Below, one piece after another: positions 22,989 to 33,061 of a stretch of 64,000 nt of DNA. This DNA comes from Dama dama. Lineage: Eukaryota; Chordata; Mammalia; Artiodactyla; Cervidae. Numbering within the stretch: the first letter of the stretch is position 1; the number at the start of each line of letters is the position of its first letter. The DNA is taken from assembly GCF_033118175.1 (NCBI RefSeq), contig NC_083685.1, positions 116,936,001-117,000,000 of the forward strand. The letters are read 5' to 3'. Below the pieces are notes generated by a model. It ran no database searches. It saw only the letters and a program-made list of their open reading frames with translations, and was not told the origin of the DNA. A program made the position numbers and the translations under genes.

Positions 22989-23198
22989 AAGGCTTCCCTG
23001 GTGGCTTAGATAGTGAAGAATCTGCCTGCAATGCAGAAGACCGAGGTTTGATCCCTGGGTCAGGAAGATCCCCTAGAGTATGAAATGGCAATCCATTCTA
23101 GATTCTTACCTAGAGAATTCCATGGACAGAGGAGCCTGGTGGGCTACAGTCCATGGGGTTGCAAAGAGTCAAACACGACTGAATGATTAACACTTAGC
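22989..23198 (+). mobile_element. Bov-tA SINE
   Basis: Complete forward Bov-tA with head 'aggcttccctggtggcttag' and end 'gagtcaaacacgactgaatg'. The flanks attatggttg (22979-22988) and attatgattg (near 23202) form an approximate target-site duplication. Confidence 0.92.
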
Positions 23199-23225
23199 AA
23201 ATTATGATTGGGAAGTAGTGCTTTA

Positions 23226-23285
23226 AAGCAGGGTGAGCAAATCTGGCCTGTGTTGCCTGTATTTGTGCAGTTGGCTGGTTTAATT
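23226..23285 (+). mobile_element. Possible hAT terminal relic
   Basis: 'gcagggtgagcaaatctggc' followed by 'ctgtatttgtgcagttggct' resembles the start of the same hAT MITE family proposed at 6021-6228. It is short. Confidence 0.3.
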
Positions 23286-23289
23286 TGCT

Positions 23290-23799
23290 AAGTCAGTTTT
23301 AATTATTTTTGTATCTGTGTTCATGTGGGATATTGGCCTTTAATTTTTCTGTCTTAGGATGTCTTTGTCTGATTTTTGTATCAGGGTACTCCTGGTTTCA
23401 TAGAGGAAGTTGAAAGCTAATTCTCCTTCAATTTCCTGCAGTATATTTTATAGAATTGAGATTACTTCATCCATAAGTGTGTGATAGAATTTTCCCGGGA
23501 AACTGTCTGGGCCTAGAATTTTCTTTGTGTGAAAGTTTTAAGATATAAATTAAGTTTCTTTAATAAGTATAAGACTATTCAAATTATCTATTTCTCCTGA
23601 CTATCCTTTTAAGAGCTGTGGCATCTGTAGTGGTGCCACCTCTCTCATTCTTGATATGAGTAATTTTGAGTATTCTTTCTCTTTGTTCTGGTCATTCTAG
23701 TTGGAGATATGTCAGTTCTGTTGATCTTAAAGGATCTGTTTCAGTTTTCCTTCATTTTCTGTATTGTTTTCCCGTTTTCTTTTTTATTGGTTTCTGCTT
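23290..23799 (-). mobile_element. Ancient L1 host element, segment 1
   Basis: Reverse ORF2 region of an old L1: 'gtgggatattggcctttaat', 'ctttgtctgatttttgtatc', 'ctgtctgggcctagaatttt' and 'gtggtgccacctctctcatt' correspond in order to the RT region of mammalian L1 read in antisense. It continues after the BovB at 25130. Confidence 0.7.
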
Positions 23800-25129
23800 T
23801 ATTGTTGTTGTTGTTCAGTCACTAAGCCGTGTCTGACTCTAAGACCCTATGGACTGCAGCACACTAGGCTGCCCTTTCCTTCACTGTCTCCCGGAATTTA
23901 CTCAATTCACATCCATTGAGGCAGTGATGCTATCTAACCATCTCATCCTCTGTTGCTCCCATTTTCTAGTGCCTTCAATCTTTCCCAGCATCTGGGTCTT
24001 TTCCAGTGAGTCACCTCTTCACATCAGGTGCCCAAAGTATAGGAGCTTCAACTTTAGCATCAGTCTTTCCAGTGAATATTTGGGGTTGATTTCCTTTAGG
24101 ATTGACTGGTTTGATCTCCTAGTAGTCCAGTGGACTTTCAAGAGTCTTCTCCAGCACCACAGTTCAAAAGCATCAATTTTTCGGCACTCAGCCTTCTTTA
24201 TGGTCCAACTCTCACATCTATACATGATGCTGGGAAGACCACCATAGTTTTGACTATACTCACCTTTGTCGGCAGAGTAATGTCTCTGCTTTTTAATACA
24301 CTGTCTAGATTTGCCATAGCTTTTCTTCCAAGTAGCAGTGTCTTTTAATTTCATGGCTGCAGTCACCGTCCACAGTAATTTTGGAGCCCAAGAAAATAAA
24401 GTCTGTCACTGTTTCCACTTTTCCCACTTCTATTTGCCATGAAGTGATGTAACCAGATGCCATGACCTTTTTTTTTTTTACATTGAGTTTTAAGCCAACT
24501 TTTTCACTCTCCTCTTTCACCCTCATCAAGAAGCTCTATAGTTTCTTCACTTTCTGCCTTTAGAGTGGTATCATCTGTGTATCTGAAGTTGTTGATTTCT
24601 CCCAGAAATCTTGATTCAAGCTTGTGATTCATCCAGCCTGGCATTTTGCAAGAATGTACTCTGCTTGTAAGTAAACAAGCAAGGTGACAATAAACACAGC
24701 CTTGCCATACTCCTTTCCCAATTTTAAAACAGTCTGTTGTTCCAACGAATGTTCGAATGACCATATGAAATGAGTTGCACTCATTTCACATACTAGTAAG
24801 GTTATGCTCAAAATCCTTCAAGCTAGGCTTCAACAGTACGTGAACTGAGAACTTCTAGATGTACCAGCTGGGTTTAGAAAAGGCAGAGGGATCAGAGATC
24901 AAATTGCCAACATTTGTTGAATCATAGAGATTGGGAATTCTAGAAAAACATCTAGTTTTGCTTCATTGACTATGCTAAAGCCTTTGACTGTGTGGATCAC
25001 AATAAACTGTGGAAAATTCTTAAAATGGAAATACCAGACCGTCTTAGCTATCTCCTGAGAAACCTGTATGCAGCTCAAGAAGTAACAGAACCAGACATGG
25101 AACAACTGACTGGTTCAAAATTTGGAAAG
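23800..25129 (-). mobile_element. BovB LINE with inverted 5' segment
   Basis: From 23800 to about 24757 the sequence is BovB in reverse, from its 3' end (gttcagtcactaagccgtgt) back to the RT motif B zone. From about 24765 to 25129 BovB sequence runs forward instead, with 'tttagaaaaggcagagggat', YAKAFDCVDHNKLW and 'ggttcaaaatttggaaag'. The forward part comes from just upstream of, and slightly overlaps, the reverse part. The flanks tttctgctttat (about 23789) and tttgtgctttgc (about 25130) restore a continuous old L1, so this is a single insertion with a 5' inversion. Confidence 0.88.
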
Positions 25130-25326
25130 GTTTGTGCTTTGCTCTTTATTATTTCCTTTCTTCTTCCTGCTTTGAGTTTAATTTTCTCTTCTTTTTATAG
25201 TTTCTTAAGGTAGAAACTAAGATCACTGATACTGGAGCTTTATTTTCTAATACAGAAATTTTAGTGCTATGAATTTCCCTCTGTGTACTGATTTAGCTGC
25301 ATTTCACAGACTTTCGTGAATAATGC
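25130..25326 (-). mobile_element. Ancient L1 host element, segment 2
   Basis: Continuation of the old reverse L1: 'tttgtgctttgctctttatt', 'atagtttcttaaggtagaaa', 'tttagtgctatgaatttccc' and 'tgatttagctgcatttcaca'. It ends at the insertion site of the full-length L1 and continues at 32821. Confidence 0.75.
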
Positions 25327-25700
25327 TTTTATTTTTTTTTTTTTATTTTCTTTCTTTATTTTTTATTTTATTAATTTTTATTATTATTATTATTTTTTTT
25401 TCCAGTGGGTTTTGTCATACATTGATATGAATCAGCCATGGATTTACATGTATTCCCAATCCCGATCCCCCCTCCCACCTCCCTCTCCACCCGATTCCTC
25501 TGGGTCTTCCCAGTGCACCAGGCCGGAGCACTTGTCTCGTGCATCCCACCTGGGCTGGTGATCTGTTTCACCATAGATAGTATACATGCTGTTCTTTTGA
25601 AATATCCCACCCTCACATTCTCCCACAAAGTTCAAAAGTCTGTTCTGTATTTCTGTGTCTCTTTTTCTGTTCTGCATATAGGGTTATCGTTATCACCTTT

Positions 25701-28700
25701 CTAAATTCCATATACATGTGTCAGTATGCTGTAATGTTCTTTATCTTTCTGGCTTACTTCACTCTGTATAATGGGCTCCAGCTTCATCCATCTCATTAGG
25801 ACTGGTTCAAATGAATTCTTTTTAATGGCTGAGTAATATTCCATGGTGTATATGTACCACAGCTTCCTTATCCATTCATCTGCTGATGGGCATCTAGGTT
25901 GCTTCCATGTCCTGGCTATTATAAACAGTGCTGCGATGAACATTGGGGTGCACGTGTCTCTTTCAGATCTGGTTTCCTCAGTGTGTATGCCCAGAAGTGG
26001 GATTGCTGGGTCATATGGCAGTTCTATGTCCAGTTTTTTAAGAAATCTCCACACTGTTTTCCATAGCGGCTGTACTAGTTTGCATTCCCACCAACAGTGT
26101 AAGAGGGTTCCCTTTTCTCCACACCCTCTCCAGCATTTATTGCTTGTAGACTTTTGGATAGCAGCCATCCTGACTGGCGTGTAATGGTACCTCATTGTGG
26201 TTTTGATTTGCATTTCTCTAATAATGAGTGATGTTGAGCATCTTTTCATGTGTTTGTTAGCCATCTGTATGTCTTCTTTGGAGAAATGTCTGTTTAGTTC
26301 TTTGGCCCATTTTTTGATTGGGTCATTTATTTTTCTGGAATTGAGCTTCAGGAGTTGCTTGTATATTTTTGAGATTAATCCTTTGTCTGTTTCTTCATTT
26401 GCTATTATTTTCTCCCAATCTGAGGGCTGTCTTTTCACCTTACTTATAGTTTCCTTTGTAGTGCAAAAGCTTTTAAGTTTCATTAGGTCCCATTTGTTTA
26501 GTTTTGCTTTTATTTCCAATATTCTGGGAGGTGGGTCATAGAGGATCTTGCTGTGATTTATGTCGGAGAGTGTTTTGCCTATGTTCTCCTCTAGGAGTTT
26601 TATAGTTTCTGGTCTTACATTTAGATCTTTAATCCATTTTGAGTTTATTTTTGTGTATGGTGTTAGAAAGTGTCCTAGTTTCATTCTTTTACAAGTGGTT
26701 GACCAGTTTTCCCAGCACCACTTGTTAAAGAGGTTGTCTTTTTTCCATTGTATATCCTTGCCTCCTTTGTCAAAGATAAGGTGTCCATAGGTTCGTGGAT
26801 TTATCTCTGGGCTTTCTATTCTGTTCCATTGATCTATATTTCTGTCTTTGTGCCAGTACCATACTGTCTTGATGACTGTGGCTTTGTAGTAGAGTCTGAA
26901 GTCAGGCAGGTTGATTCCTCCAGTTCCATTCTTCTTTCTCAAGATTACTTTGGCTATTTGAGGTTTTTTGTATTTCCATACAAATTGTGAAATTCTTTGG
27001 TCTAGTTCTGTGAAAAATACCGTTGGTAGCTTGATAGGGATTGCATCGAATCTATAGACTGCTTTGGGTAGAATAGCCATTTTGACAATATTGATTCTTC
27101 CAATCCATGAACACGGTATGTTTCTCCATCTGTTTGTGTCCTCTTTGATTTCTTTCATCAGTGTTTTATAGTTTTCTATGTATAGGTCCTTTGTTTCTTT
27201 AGGTAGATATACTCCTAAGTATTTTATTCTTTTTGTTGCAATGGTGAATGGTATTGTTTCCTTAATTTCTCTTTCTGTTTTTTCATTGTTAGTATATAGG
27301 AATGCAAGGGATTTCTGTGTGTTAATTTTATATCCTGCAACTTTAGTATATTCATTGATTAGCTCTAGTAATTTTCTGGTAGAGTCTTTAGGGTTTTCTA
27401 TGTAGAGGATCATGTCATCTGCAAACAGTGAGAGTTTTACTTCTTCTTTTCCTATCTGGATTCCTTTTACTTCTTTTTCTGCTCTGATTGCTGTGGCCAG
27501 AACTTCCAACACTATGTTGAATAGTAGTGGTGAGAGTGGGCACCCTTGTCTTGTTCCTGATTTCAGGGGAAATGCCTTCAATTTTTCACCATTGAGGGTG
27601 ATGCTTGCTGTGGGTTTGTCATATATAGCTTTTATTATGTTGAGGTATGTTCCTTCTATTCCTGCTTTTTGGAGCGTTTTAATCATAAATGAGTGTTGAA
27701 TTTTGTCAAAGGCTTTCTCTGCATCTATTGAGATAATCATATGGTTTTTATCTTTCAATTTGTTAATGTGGTGTATTACATTGATTGATTTGCGGATATT
27801 AAAGAATCCTTGCATTCCTGGGATAAAGCCCACTTGGTCATGGTGTATGATTTTTTTAATATGTTGTTGGATTCTGTTTGCTAGAATTTTGTTAATGATT
27901 TTTGCATCTATGTTCATCAGTGATATTGGCCTGTAGTTTTCTTTTTTTGTGGCATCTTTGTCTGGTTTTGGAATTAGGGTGATGGTGGCCTCATAGAATG
28001 AGTTTGGAAGCTTACCTTCTTCTGCAATTTTCTGGAAGAGTTTGAGTAAGATAGGTGTTAGCTCTTCTCTAAATTTTTGGTAGAATTCAGCTGTGAAGCC
28101 ATCTGGTCCTGGGCTTTTGTTTGCTGGAAGATTTTTGATGACAGTTTCGATTTCCTTGCTTGTGATGGGTCTGTTAAGATCTTCTATTTCTTCCTGGTTC
28201 AGTTTTGGAAAGTTATACTTTTCTAAGAATTTGTCCATTTCATCCAAGTTGTCCATTTTATTGGCATAGAGCTGCTGGTAGTAGTCTCTTATGATCCTTT
28301 GTATTTCAGTGTTGTCTGTTGTGATCTCTCCATTTTCATTTCTAATTTTGTTAATTTGGTTTTTCTCTCTTTGTTTCTTAATGAGTCTTGCTAATGGTTT
28401 GTCAATTTTGTTTATTTTTTCAAAAAACCAGCTTTTAGCTTTGTTGATTTTTGCTATGGTCTCTTTAGTTTCTTTTGCATTTATTTCTGCCCTGATTTTT
28501 AAGATTTCTTTCCTTCTGCTAACTCTGGGGTTCTTCATTTCTTCCTTCTCTAATTGCTTTAGGTGTAGAGTTAGGTTATTTAATTGGTTTTTTTCCTGTT
28601 TCTTGATGTAAGCCTGTAATGCTATGAACCTTCCCCTTAGCACTGCTTTTACAGTGTCCCATAGGTTTTGGGTTGTTGTGTTTTCATTTTCATTCATTTC

Positions 28701-29519
28701 TATACATATTTTGATTTCTTTTTTGATTTCTTCTATGATTTGTTGGTTATTCAGAAGCGTGTTATTTAGCCTCCATATGTTTGAAGTTTTAACAATTTTT
28801 TCCCTGTAATTGAGATCTAATCTTACTGCACTGTGGTCAGAAAAGATGACTGGAATGATTTCAATTTTTTTGAATTTTCCAAGACCAGATTTATGGCCCA
28901 GGATGTGATCTATTCTGGAGAATGTTCCGTGTGCACTTGAGAAAAAGGTGAAGTTGATTGTTTTGGGGTGAAATGTCCTATAGATATCAATTAGGTCTAG
29001 CTGGTCCATTGTGTCATTTAAGGTTTGTGTTTCCTTGTTAATTTTCTGTTTAGTTGATCTATCCATAGTTGTGAGTGGGGTATTAAAGTCTCCCACTATT
29101 ATTGTGTTACTATTAATTTCTTCTTTCATACTTGTTAGCGTTTGCCGTACATATTGCGGTGCTCCTATGTTGGGTGCATATATATTTATAATTGTTATAT
29201 CTTCTTTTTTGATTGATCCTTTGATCATTATGTAGTGTCCTTCTTTGTCTCTTTTCACTTCCTTTATTTGAAAGTCTATTTTATCTGATATGAGTATTGC
29301 GACTCCTGCTTTCTTTTGGTCTCCGTTTGCATGAAATATTTTTTTCCAGCCCTTCACTTTTAGTCTGTATGTGTCTCTTGTTTTGAGGTGGGTCTCTTGT
29401 AGACAGCATATATAGGGGTCTTGTTTTTGTATCCATTCAGCCAATCTTTGTCTTTTGGTTGGGGCATTCAACCCATTTACATTTAGGGTAATTATTGATA
29501 GGTGTGGTCCCGTTGCCAT
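25701..29519 (-). CDS. ORF2: L1 ORF2p: endonuclease and reverse transcriptase
   Basis: An open frame of 1272 codons, the usual length for L1 ORF2p, which nicks genomic DNA and reverse-transcribes L1 RNA at the nick. The N-terminal APE-like endonuclease (about 1-235) shows its catalytic set: Glu42 in LQETHL, Asp144 and Asn146 in VGDFN, Asp204 in RIDHIL and His229 in SDHS. The RT (about 500-770) shows NYRPISL, ISIDAEKAFDKI (Asp599), SGTRQGCPLSPLLFNI and the FADD box at 699-702. The C-terminal cysteine-rich motif has Cys1129, Cys1133, His1141 and Cys1146. No stop, frameshift or lost catalytic residue is seen. It starts 51 bases after ORF1; in this family ORF2 is translated from the same RNA by inefficient reinitiation. 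Whether it is expressed cannot be told from sequence. Confidence 0.95.
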   Translation of the reverse strand: MATGPHLSIITLNVNGLNAPTKRQRLAEWIQKQDPYICCLQETHLKTRDTYRLKVKGWKKIFHANGDQKKAGVAILISDKIDFQIKEVKRDKEGHYIMIKGSIKKEDITIINIYAPNIGAPQYVRQTLTSMKEEINSNTIIVGDFNTPLTTMDRSTKQKINKETQTLNDTMDQLDLIDIYRTFHPKTINFTFFSSAHGTFSRIDHILGHKSGLGKFKKIEIIPVIFSDHSAVRLDLNYREKIVKTSNIWRLNNTLLNNQQIIEEIKKEIKICIEMNENENTTTQNLWDTVKAVLRGRFIALQAYIKKQEKNQLNNLTLHLKQLEKEEMKNPRVSRRKEILKIRAEINAKETKETIAKINKAKSWFFEKINKIDKPLARLIKKQREKNQINKIRNENGEITTDNTEIQRIIRDYYQQLYANKMDNLDEMDKFLEKYNFPKLNQEEIEDLNRPITSKEIETVIKNLPANKSPGPDGFTAEFYQKFREELTPILLKLFQKIAEEGKLPNSFYEATITLIPKPDKDATKKENYRPISLMNIDAKIINKILANRIQQHIKKIIHHDQVGFIPGMQGFFNIRKSINVIHHINKLKDKNHMIISIDAEKAFDKIQHSFMIKTLQKAGIEGTYLNIIKAIYDKPTASITLNGEKLKAFPLKSGTRQGCPLSPLLFNIVLEVLATAIRAEKEVKGIQIGKEEVKLSLFADDMILYIENPKDSTRKLLELINEYTKVAGYKINTQKSLAFLYTNNEKTEREIKETIPFTIATKRIKYLGVYLPKETKDLYIENYKTLMKEIKEDTNRWRNIPCSWIGRINIVKMAILPKAVYRFDAIPIKLPTVFFTELDQRISQFVWKYKKPQIAKVILRKKNGTGGINLPDFRLYYKATVIKTVWYWHKDRNIDQWNRIESPEINPRTYGHLIFDKGGKDIQWKKDNLFNKWCWENWSTTCKRMKLGHFLTPYTKINSKWIKDLNVRPETIKLLEENIGKTLSDINHSKILYDPPPRILEIKAKLNKWDLMKLKSFCTTKETISKVKRQPSDWEKIIANEETDKGLISKIYKQLLKLNSRKINDPIKKWAKELNRHFSKEDIQMANKHMKRCSTSLIIREMQIKTTMRYHYTPVRMAAIQKSTSNKCWRGCGEKGTLLHCWWECKLVQPLWKTVWRFLKKLDIELPYDPAIPLLGIHTEETRSERDTCTPMFIAALFIIARTWKQPRCPSADEWIRKLWYIYTMEYYSAIKKNSFEPVLMRWMKLEPIIQSEVSQKDKEHYSILTHVYGI

Positions 29520-29570
29520 TTACTTTGTTGTTTTGGGTTCACATTTATAAAACCTTTCTGCATTTCCTGT

Positions 29571-30497
29571 CTAGAGAAGATCCTTTAGCATTTGTTGAAG
29601 AGCTGGTTTGGTGGTGCTGAATTCTCTCAGCTTTTGCTTATCTGTAAAGCTTTTGAATTCTCCTTCATATCTGAATGAGATCCTTGCCGGATACAGTAAT
29701 CTAGGTTGTAGGTTATTCTTTTTCATTACTTTCAGTACGTCCTGCCATTCCCTTCTGGCCTGGAGGGTTTCTATTGATAGATCAGCTGTTATCCTTATGG
29801 GAATCCCTTTGTGTGTTATTTGTTGTTTTTCCCTTGCTGCTTTTAATATTTGTTCTTTGTGTTTGATCTTTGTTAATTTGATTAATATGTGTCTTGGGGT
29901 GTTTCGCCTTGGGTTTATCCTGTTTGGGACTCTCTGGGTTTCTTGGATTTGGGTGGCTATTTCCTTCCCCATTTTAGGGAAGTTTTCAGCTATTATCTCC
30001 TCGAGTATTTTCTCATGGCCCTTCTTTTTGTCTTCTTCTTCTGGAACTCCTATGATTCGAATGTTGGGGCGTTTCACAGTGTCCCAGAGGTCCCTGAGGT
30101 TGTCCTCATTTCTTTTGATCCTTTTTTCTTTTTTCCTCTCTGCTTCATTTATTTCCACCATTTTATCTTCTACCTCACTTATCCTATCTTCTGCCTCCGT
30201 TATTCTACTCTTGGTTCCCTCCAAAGTGTTTTTGATCTCATTCATTGCATTATTCATTTGTAATTGACTCTTTTTTATTTCTTCTAGGTCTTTATTAAAC
30301 AGTTCTTGAATCTTTTCAATCTTTGTTTCCAGGCTATTTATCTGTAACTCCATTTTGTTTTCAAGATTTTGGATCATTTTTATTATCATTATTCTAAATT
30401 CTTTTTCAGGTAGATTCCCTATCTCCTCCTCTTTTGTTTGACTTGGTGGGCATTTTTCATGTTCCTTTACCTGTTGGGTATTTCTTTGCCTTTTCAT
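29571..30497 (-). CDS. ORF1: L1 ORF1p: RNA-binding chaperone
   Basis: An open frame of 308 codons for the L1 ORF1 protein, which forms trimers, coats L1 RNA and is needed for retrotransposition. Order along the protein: a short basic/polar N-terminus (MKRQRNTQQVKEHEK), a long coiled coil (about 45-130, heptad-like with IEKIQELFNKDLEEIKK and ITEAEDRISEVEDKMVEI), an RRM (about 135-215, with RPNIRIIGVPEEE) and a C-terminal domain (about 220-300, with GIPIRITADLSIETLQARRE and LQPRLLYPARISF). The start codon has A at -3. The length is somewhat below the human protein, mainly in the N-terminal part. No break is visible. Confidence 0.95.
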   Translation of the reverse strand: MKRQRNTQQVKEHEKCPPSQTKEEEIGNLPEKEFRIMIIKMIQNLENKMELQINSLETKIEKIQELFNKDLEEIKKSQLQMNNAMNEIKNTLEGTKSRITEAEDRISEVEDKMVEINEAERKKEKRIKRNEDNLRDLWDTVKRPNIRIIGVPEEEDKKKGHEKILEEIIAENFPKMGKEIATQIQETQRVPNRINPRRNTPRHILIKLTKIKHKEQILKAAREKQQITHKGIPIRITADLSIETLQARREWQDVLKVMKKNNLQPRLLYPARISFRYEGEFKSFTDKQKLREFSTTKPALQQMLKDLL

Positions 30498-32811
30498 CTT
30501 GTTTAGATTGCTGTATCTGGAGTGGGCTTTCTGTATTCTGGAGGTCTGTGGTTCCTTTTTGTTGTGGAGGATTAACCCAGTGGGTGGGGTTAGACGATTG
30601 GCTTGTCAAGGTTTCCTGGTTAGGGAAGCTTGCATCAGTGTTCTGGTGCGTGGAACTTGATTTCTACTCTTTGGAGAGCAATGGAGTGCCCAGTAATGAG
30701 TTTTGAGATGGGTCTATGTGTTAGGTGTGACCTTGGGCAGCCTGTATGTTGATGTTCAGGGCTATGTTCCTGCGTTGCTGGAGAATTTGCGTGGTATGTC
30801 TTGCTCTAAAACTTATTGGCTCTTGTGTGGTGGTTGGTTTCAGTGTAGGTATGGAGGCTTTTGGACAGTCACTTATTACTTAAAGTTCCTTGTAGTCAGG
30901 AGTCTTCTGGTGTTCTCAGGTTTTGGGCTTAAGTCTCCTGCCTCTGGATTTCAGTTTTATTCTTCCTCTAGTCTCAGGACTTCTCCAACTATGTAGCCCT
31001 GATAAGAAAACTTCTAGGTTAATGGCTAAAAGATTCTCCCCCGTTAGGGACACCCAGAGAGGTTCACAGAGTCACATGAAGAAGAGGAGAGGGAGGAGGG
31101 AGATAGAGATGAACAGGAGGAGAAAAAGGGGGACTCAAGAGGAGAGAGACAGATCTACACAGCTGTCTGTTCCCAGAGTGTTCTCCGTAGCCCAGTCACC
31201 TACAAAGATTCACAGAATTGGATTGGGAAGAGAAGGGGAAAGGAGGAAATAGAGGTGTTCTGAGGTAGAAAACAGAGAGTCAAGATTGGGAGAGAATAAT
31301 CTTTGGTTTAAAAATAGGGCTTCTCTTCTTTTTTTTTTTTTTTGTAAGGTTATAGTGTATTGAAAATGAAAATTAAGGAGTAGTAGAGGAGTACTAGAGG
31401 ACTTTAAAAGAAATAAGAGAAAAAGAAAAATAGAAAATAGAAGAGAAAAAGGAAAGAAAAAAAAGAAAAAAAAAAAAAGAAAGAAAAAGAAAAAAAAAAA
31501 AGAAAAAATATTTTTTTTTTCCCCCTAATTAAAAAATCGTAAAAGTCTATGGAAATGAAAGTTAAGGAGTAATGGGGGAGTAATAGGGGATTTTAAAGGA
31601 AAATAAAAGAGAAAAAATAAAAAAAAAGAAAAAAAAAGAAAAAAAAGAGAAAAAAGTAAAATTATATCTAGGAGTTTCTCTGGAGCTGTTGCGGTCAGTG
31701 TGGGTTCGGCTCAGTTTCAGATAGCTCCTCGTTCCACCTTACGCTTCTAGATATCTACAGGCTCCTCCGGTGTAGTCAATGTTTCCTAGAGGGATTTTAA
31801 TCTGTTGCACCAGTCCCTTCTGAAGCGGTTCCCTTTGTTTATTTGGCTTCTGTTTGCCGGTCTCTTCAGAGCCTCATTTCCGCCCTGACACAGGCGGGCG
31901 GAGGTGGACTCTTATTCAGGTAGCTAGTTCCGTCGCTCTGCGGGGAGGGGCTTGCGCCGCGGGGCTTGCGCCGCGGGGATGGGCTGGGGCTGCCAGGAGG
32001 GGCTGACGCTGCTCTCTCCTCTGCGCTGCTCAGGCTCCCGGCTGTTCTATATGGAGCGCGCCCCGCGCTGCGCGAGGTTCCAGCCCTCGGGTGTTCCACA
32101 AAAGCGCGGAGGGAAAAGCTGAGCCTGCTCTCAGTGCCTTCCCCGTCAGAGCGGTCCAGGCAGCCAGGGGCTTGATGGGCGCTCTCTCCCCAGGTGTGGC
32201 GCGCCCCCTCCCTTCCGCGGACCCAGTCTCAGTTTCCACTGGCGCCAGTCGGGTGCGCGCGCCTTCTGCCCTCCGCGTCCCCAGCCCCAGTCCCTGCCCG
32301 CGCCGGTCGGGTGCCTGCGCCCTGTGTCTCGCCGCGACCTTCCCCTCCCCCCTGCCTCCTGCCTCCGGCGGAGCTGGGCCGGCCCGCAGCCTGCGAGCTC
32401 CTCTCTGGACCCTCTCGGTCTCTTTGTTCTGCGAACGGCCGGCAGTGTGTTCGGGCCGGCTAATTTACTCTCTCTCCTTTGGTCTCCCACAGTTCAAGTT
32501 GGCAACTCACAGAAGCTCCCTCCGATTGTCCTCAGGGCACTCAGGCCCGGACCCTAGCCCAAGCAATGCCGCCTAAGAGCTCCCGGGACGGATCTCCGTC
32601 CTTAGCTCTTTTGTCTCACTTTTTATCTTTTATATTTTGTCCTACCTCCTTTCGAAGACAATGGGCTGCTTTTCTGGGCGCCTGATGACCTCAGCTAGCG
32701 ATCAGAAGTTGTTTTGCGAAGTTTGCTCTGCGTTCAGTTATTCTTTTGATGAATTTGTAGGAGAGAAAGTGGTCTCCCCGTCCTACTCCTCCGCCATCTT
32801 GGCTCCTCCCC
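30498..32811 (-). promoter_or_regulatory. L1 5' UTR with internal promoter
   Basis: The 2.3 kb 5' UTR of the complete L1. The first ~900 bases (32811 to about 31900) are GC- and CpG-rich, and the rest includes purine/A-rich low-complexity runs (31436-31660). The exact 5' terminus holds agatggcgg in the context gccaagatggcgg (32791-32805 reversed), the YY1-type site that positions initiation in other L1 families. A 14-bp direct repeat, cttgcgccgcgggg, occurs twice at about 31950-31978. L1 5' UTRs can also fire in antisense, which here would be the host gene's direction; that is inference. Confidence 0.8.
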
Positions 32812-32820
32812 TTTTATTTT

Positions 32821-33061
32821 CTTTTATTTCAAAATACTGCCTAATTCCCCTTTTGGTTTCTTCTTTAACACGTGTGTTATTTAGAAGTGTGTTGATGAAG
32901 CTTTCAAACATTTGAGAATTTTCCAGATATTTTCCTCATATTAATTTCTAGTTTAATTTTGCTGTGGTCAAGGAATACACATCCTATGAGTTAAGTCACA
33001 TTTTATTGAGACTTGTCTTATGGCCCAGGAAATTGTCTATCTTAAATGTTCTTTGTGTACT
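32821..33061 (-). mobile_element. Ancient L1 host element, segment 3
   Basis: Continuation of the old reverse L1 beyond the young L1: 'tttcaaaatactgcctaatt', 'cacgtgtgttatttagaagt', 'gagaattttccagatatttt' and 'ttatggcccaggaaattgtc'. It is cut by the sense L1 fragment at 33062 and resumes at 36511. Confidence 0.75.

Larger units (their letters stand above)
25336..32811 (-). mobile_element. Full-length L1 retrotransposon with intact ORF1 and ORF2
   Basis: A complete antisense L1 of about 7.48 kb. Reading the minus strand: 5' terminus ggggaggagccaagatggcg at 32811, a 2.3 kb GC-rich-to-purine-rich 5' UTR, ORF1 (30497-29571), a 51-base spacer, ORF2 (29519-25701), a ~350-bp 3' UTR and a T-rich (poly-A) end near 25336. 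The short direct repeat ttttatttt flanks it (about 25327-25335 and 32812-32820), hard to delimit against the poly-T. It is inserted in an old L1 whose two halves join across it. Both frames are uninterrupted and the 5' end has the standard YY1-type word, so it is a candidate for a mobile copy. Confidence 0.95.

Noticed and set aside
29608..30267. A 219-codon plus-strand frame
   Set aside because: It is the complementary-strand shadow of L1 ORF1, rich in Leu/Phe/Ser as expected of antisense to a Lys/Glu-rich coiled coil.
31900..32480. CpG-rich stretch as a host-gene promoter island
   Set aside because: It lies wholly inside the 5' UTR of the full-length L1, whose 5' terminus and ORF1 bracket it.
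32091..32576. Proline/alanine-rich open frames on both strands in the GC-rich block
   Set aside because: Long frames are common by chance in CpG-rich sequence; this block is the L1 5' UTR, and the frames lack conserved motifs.
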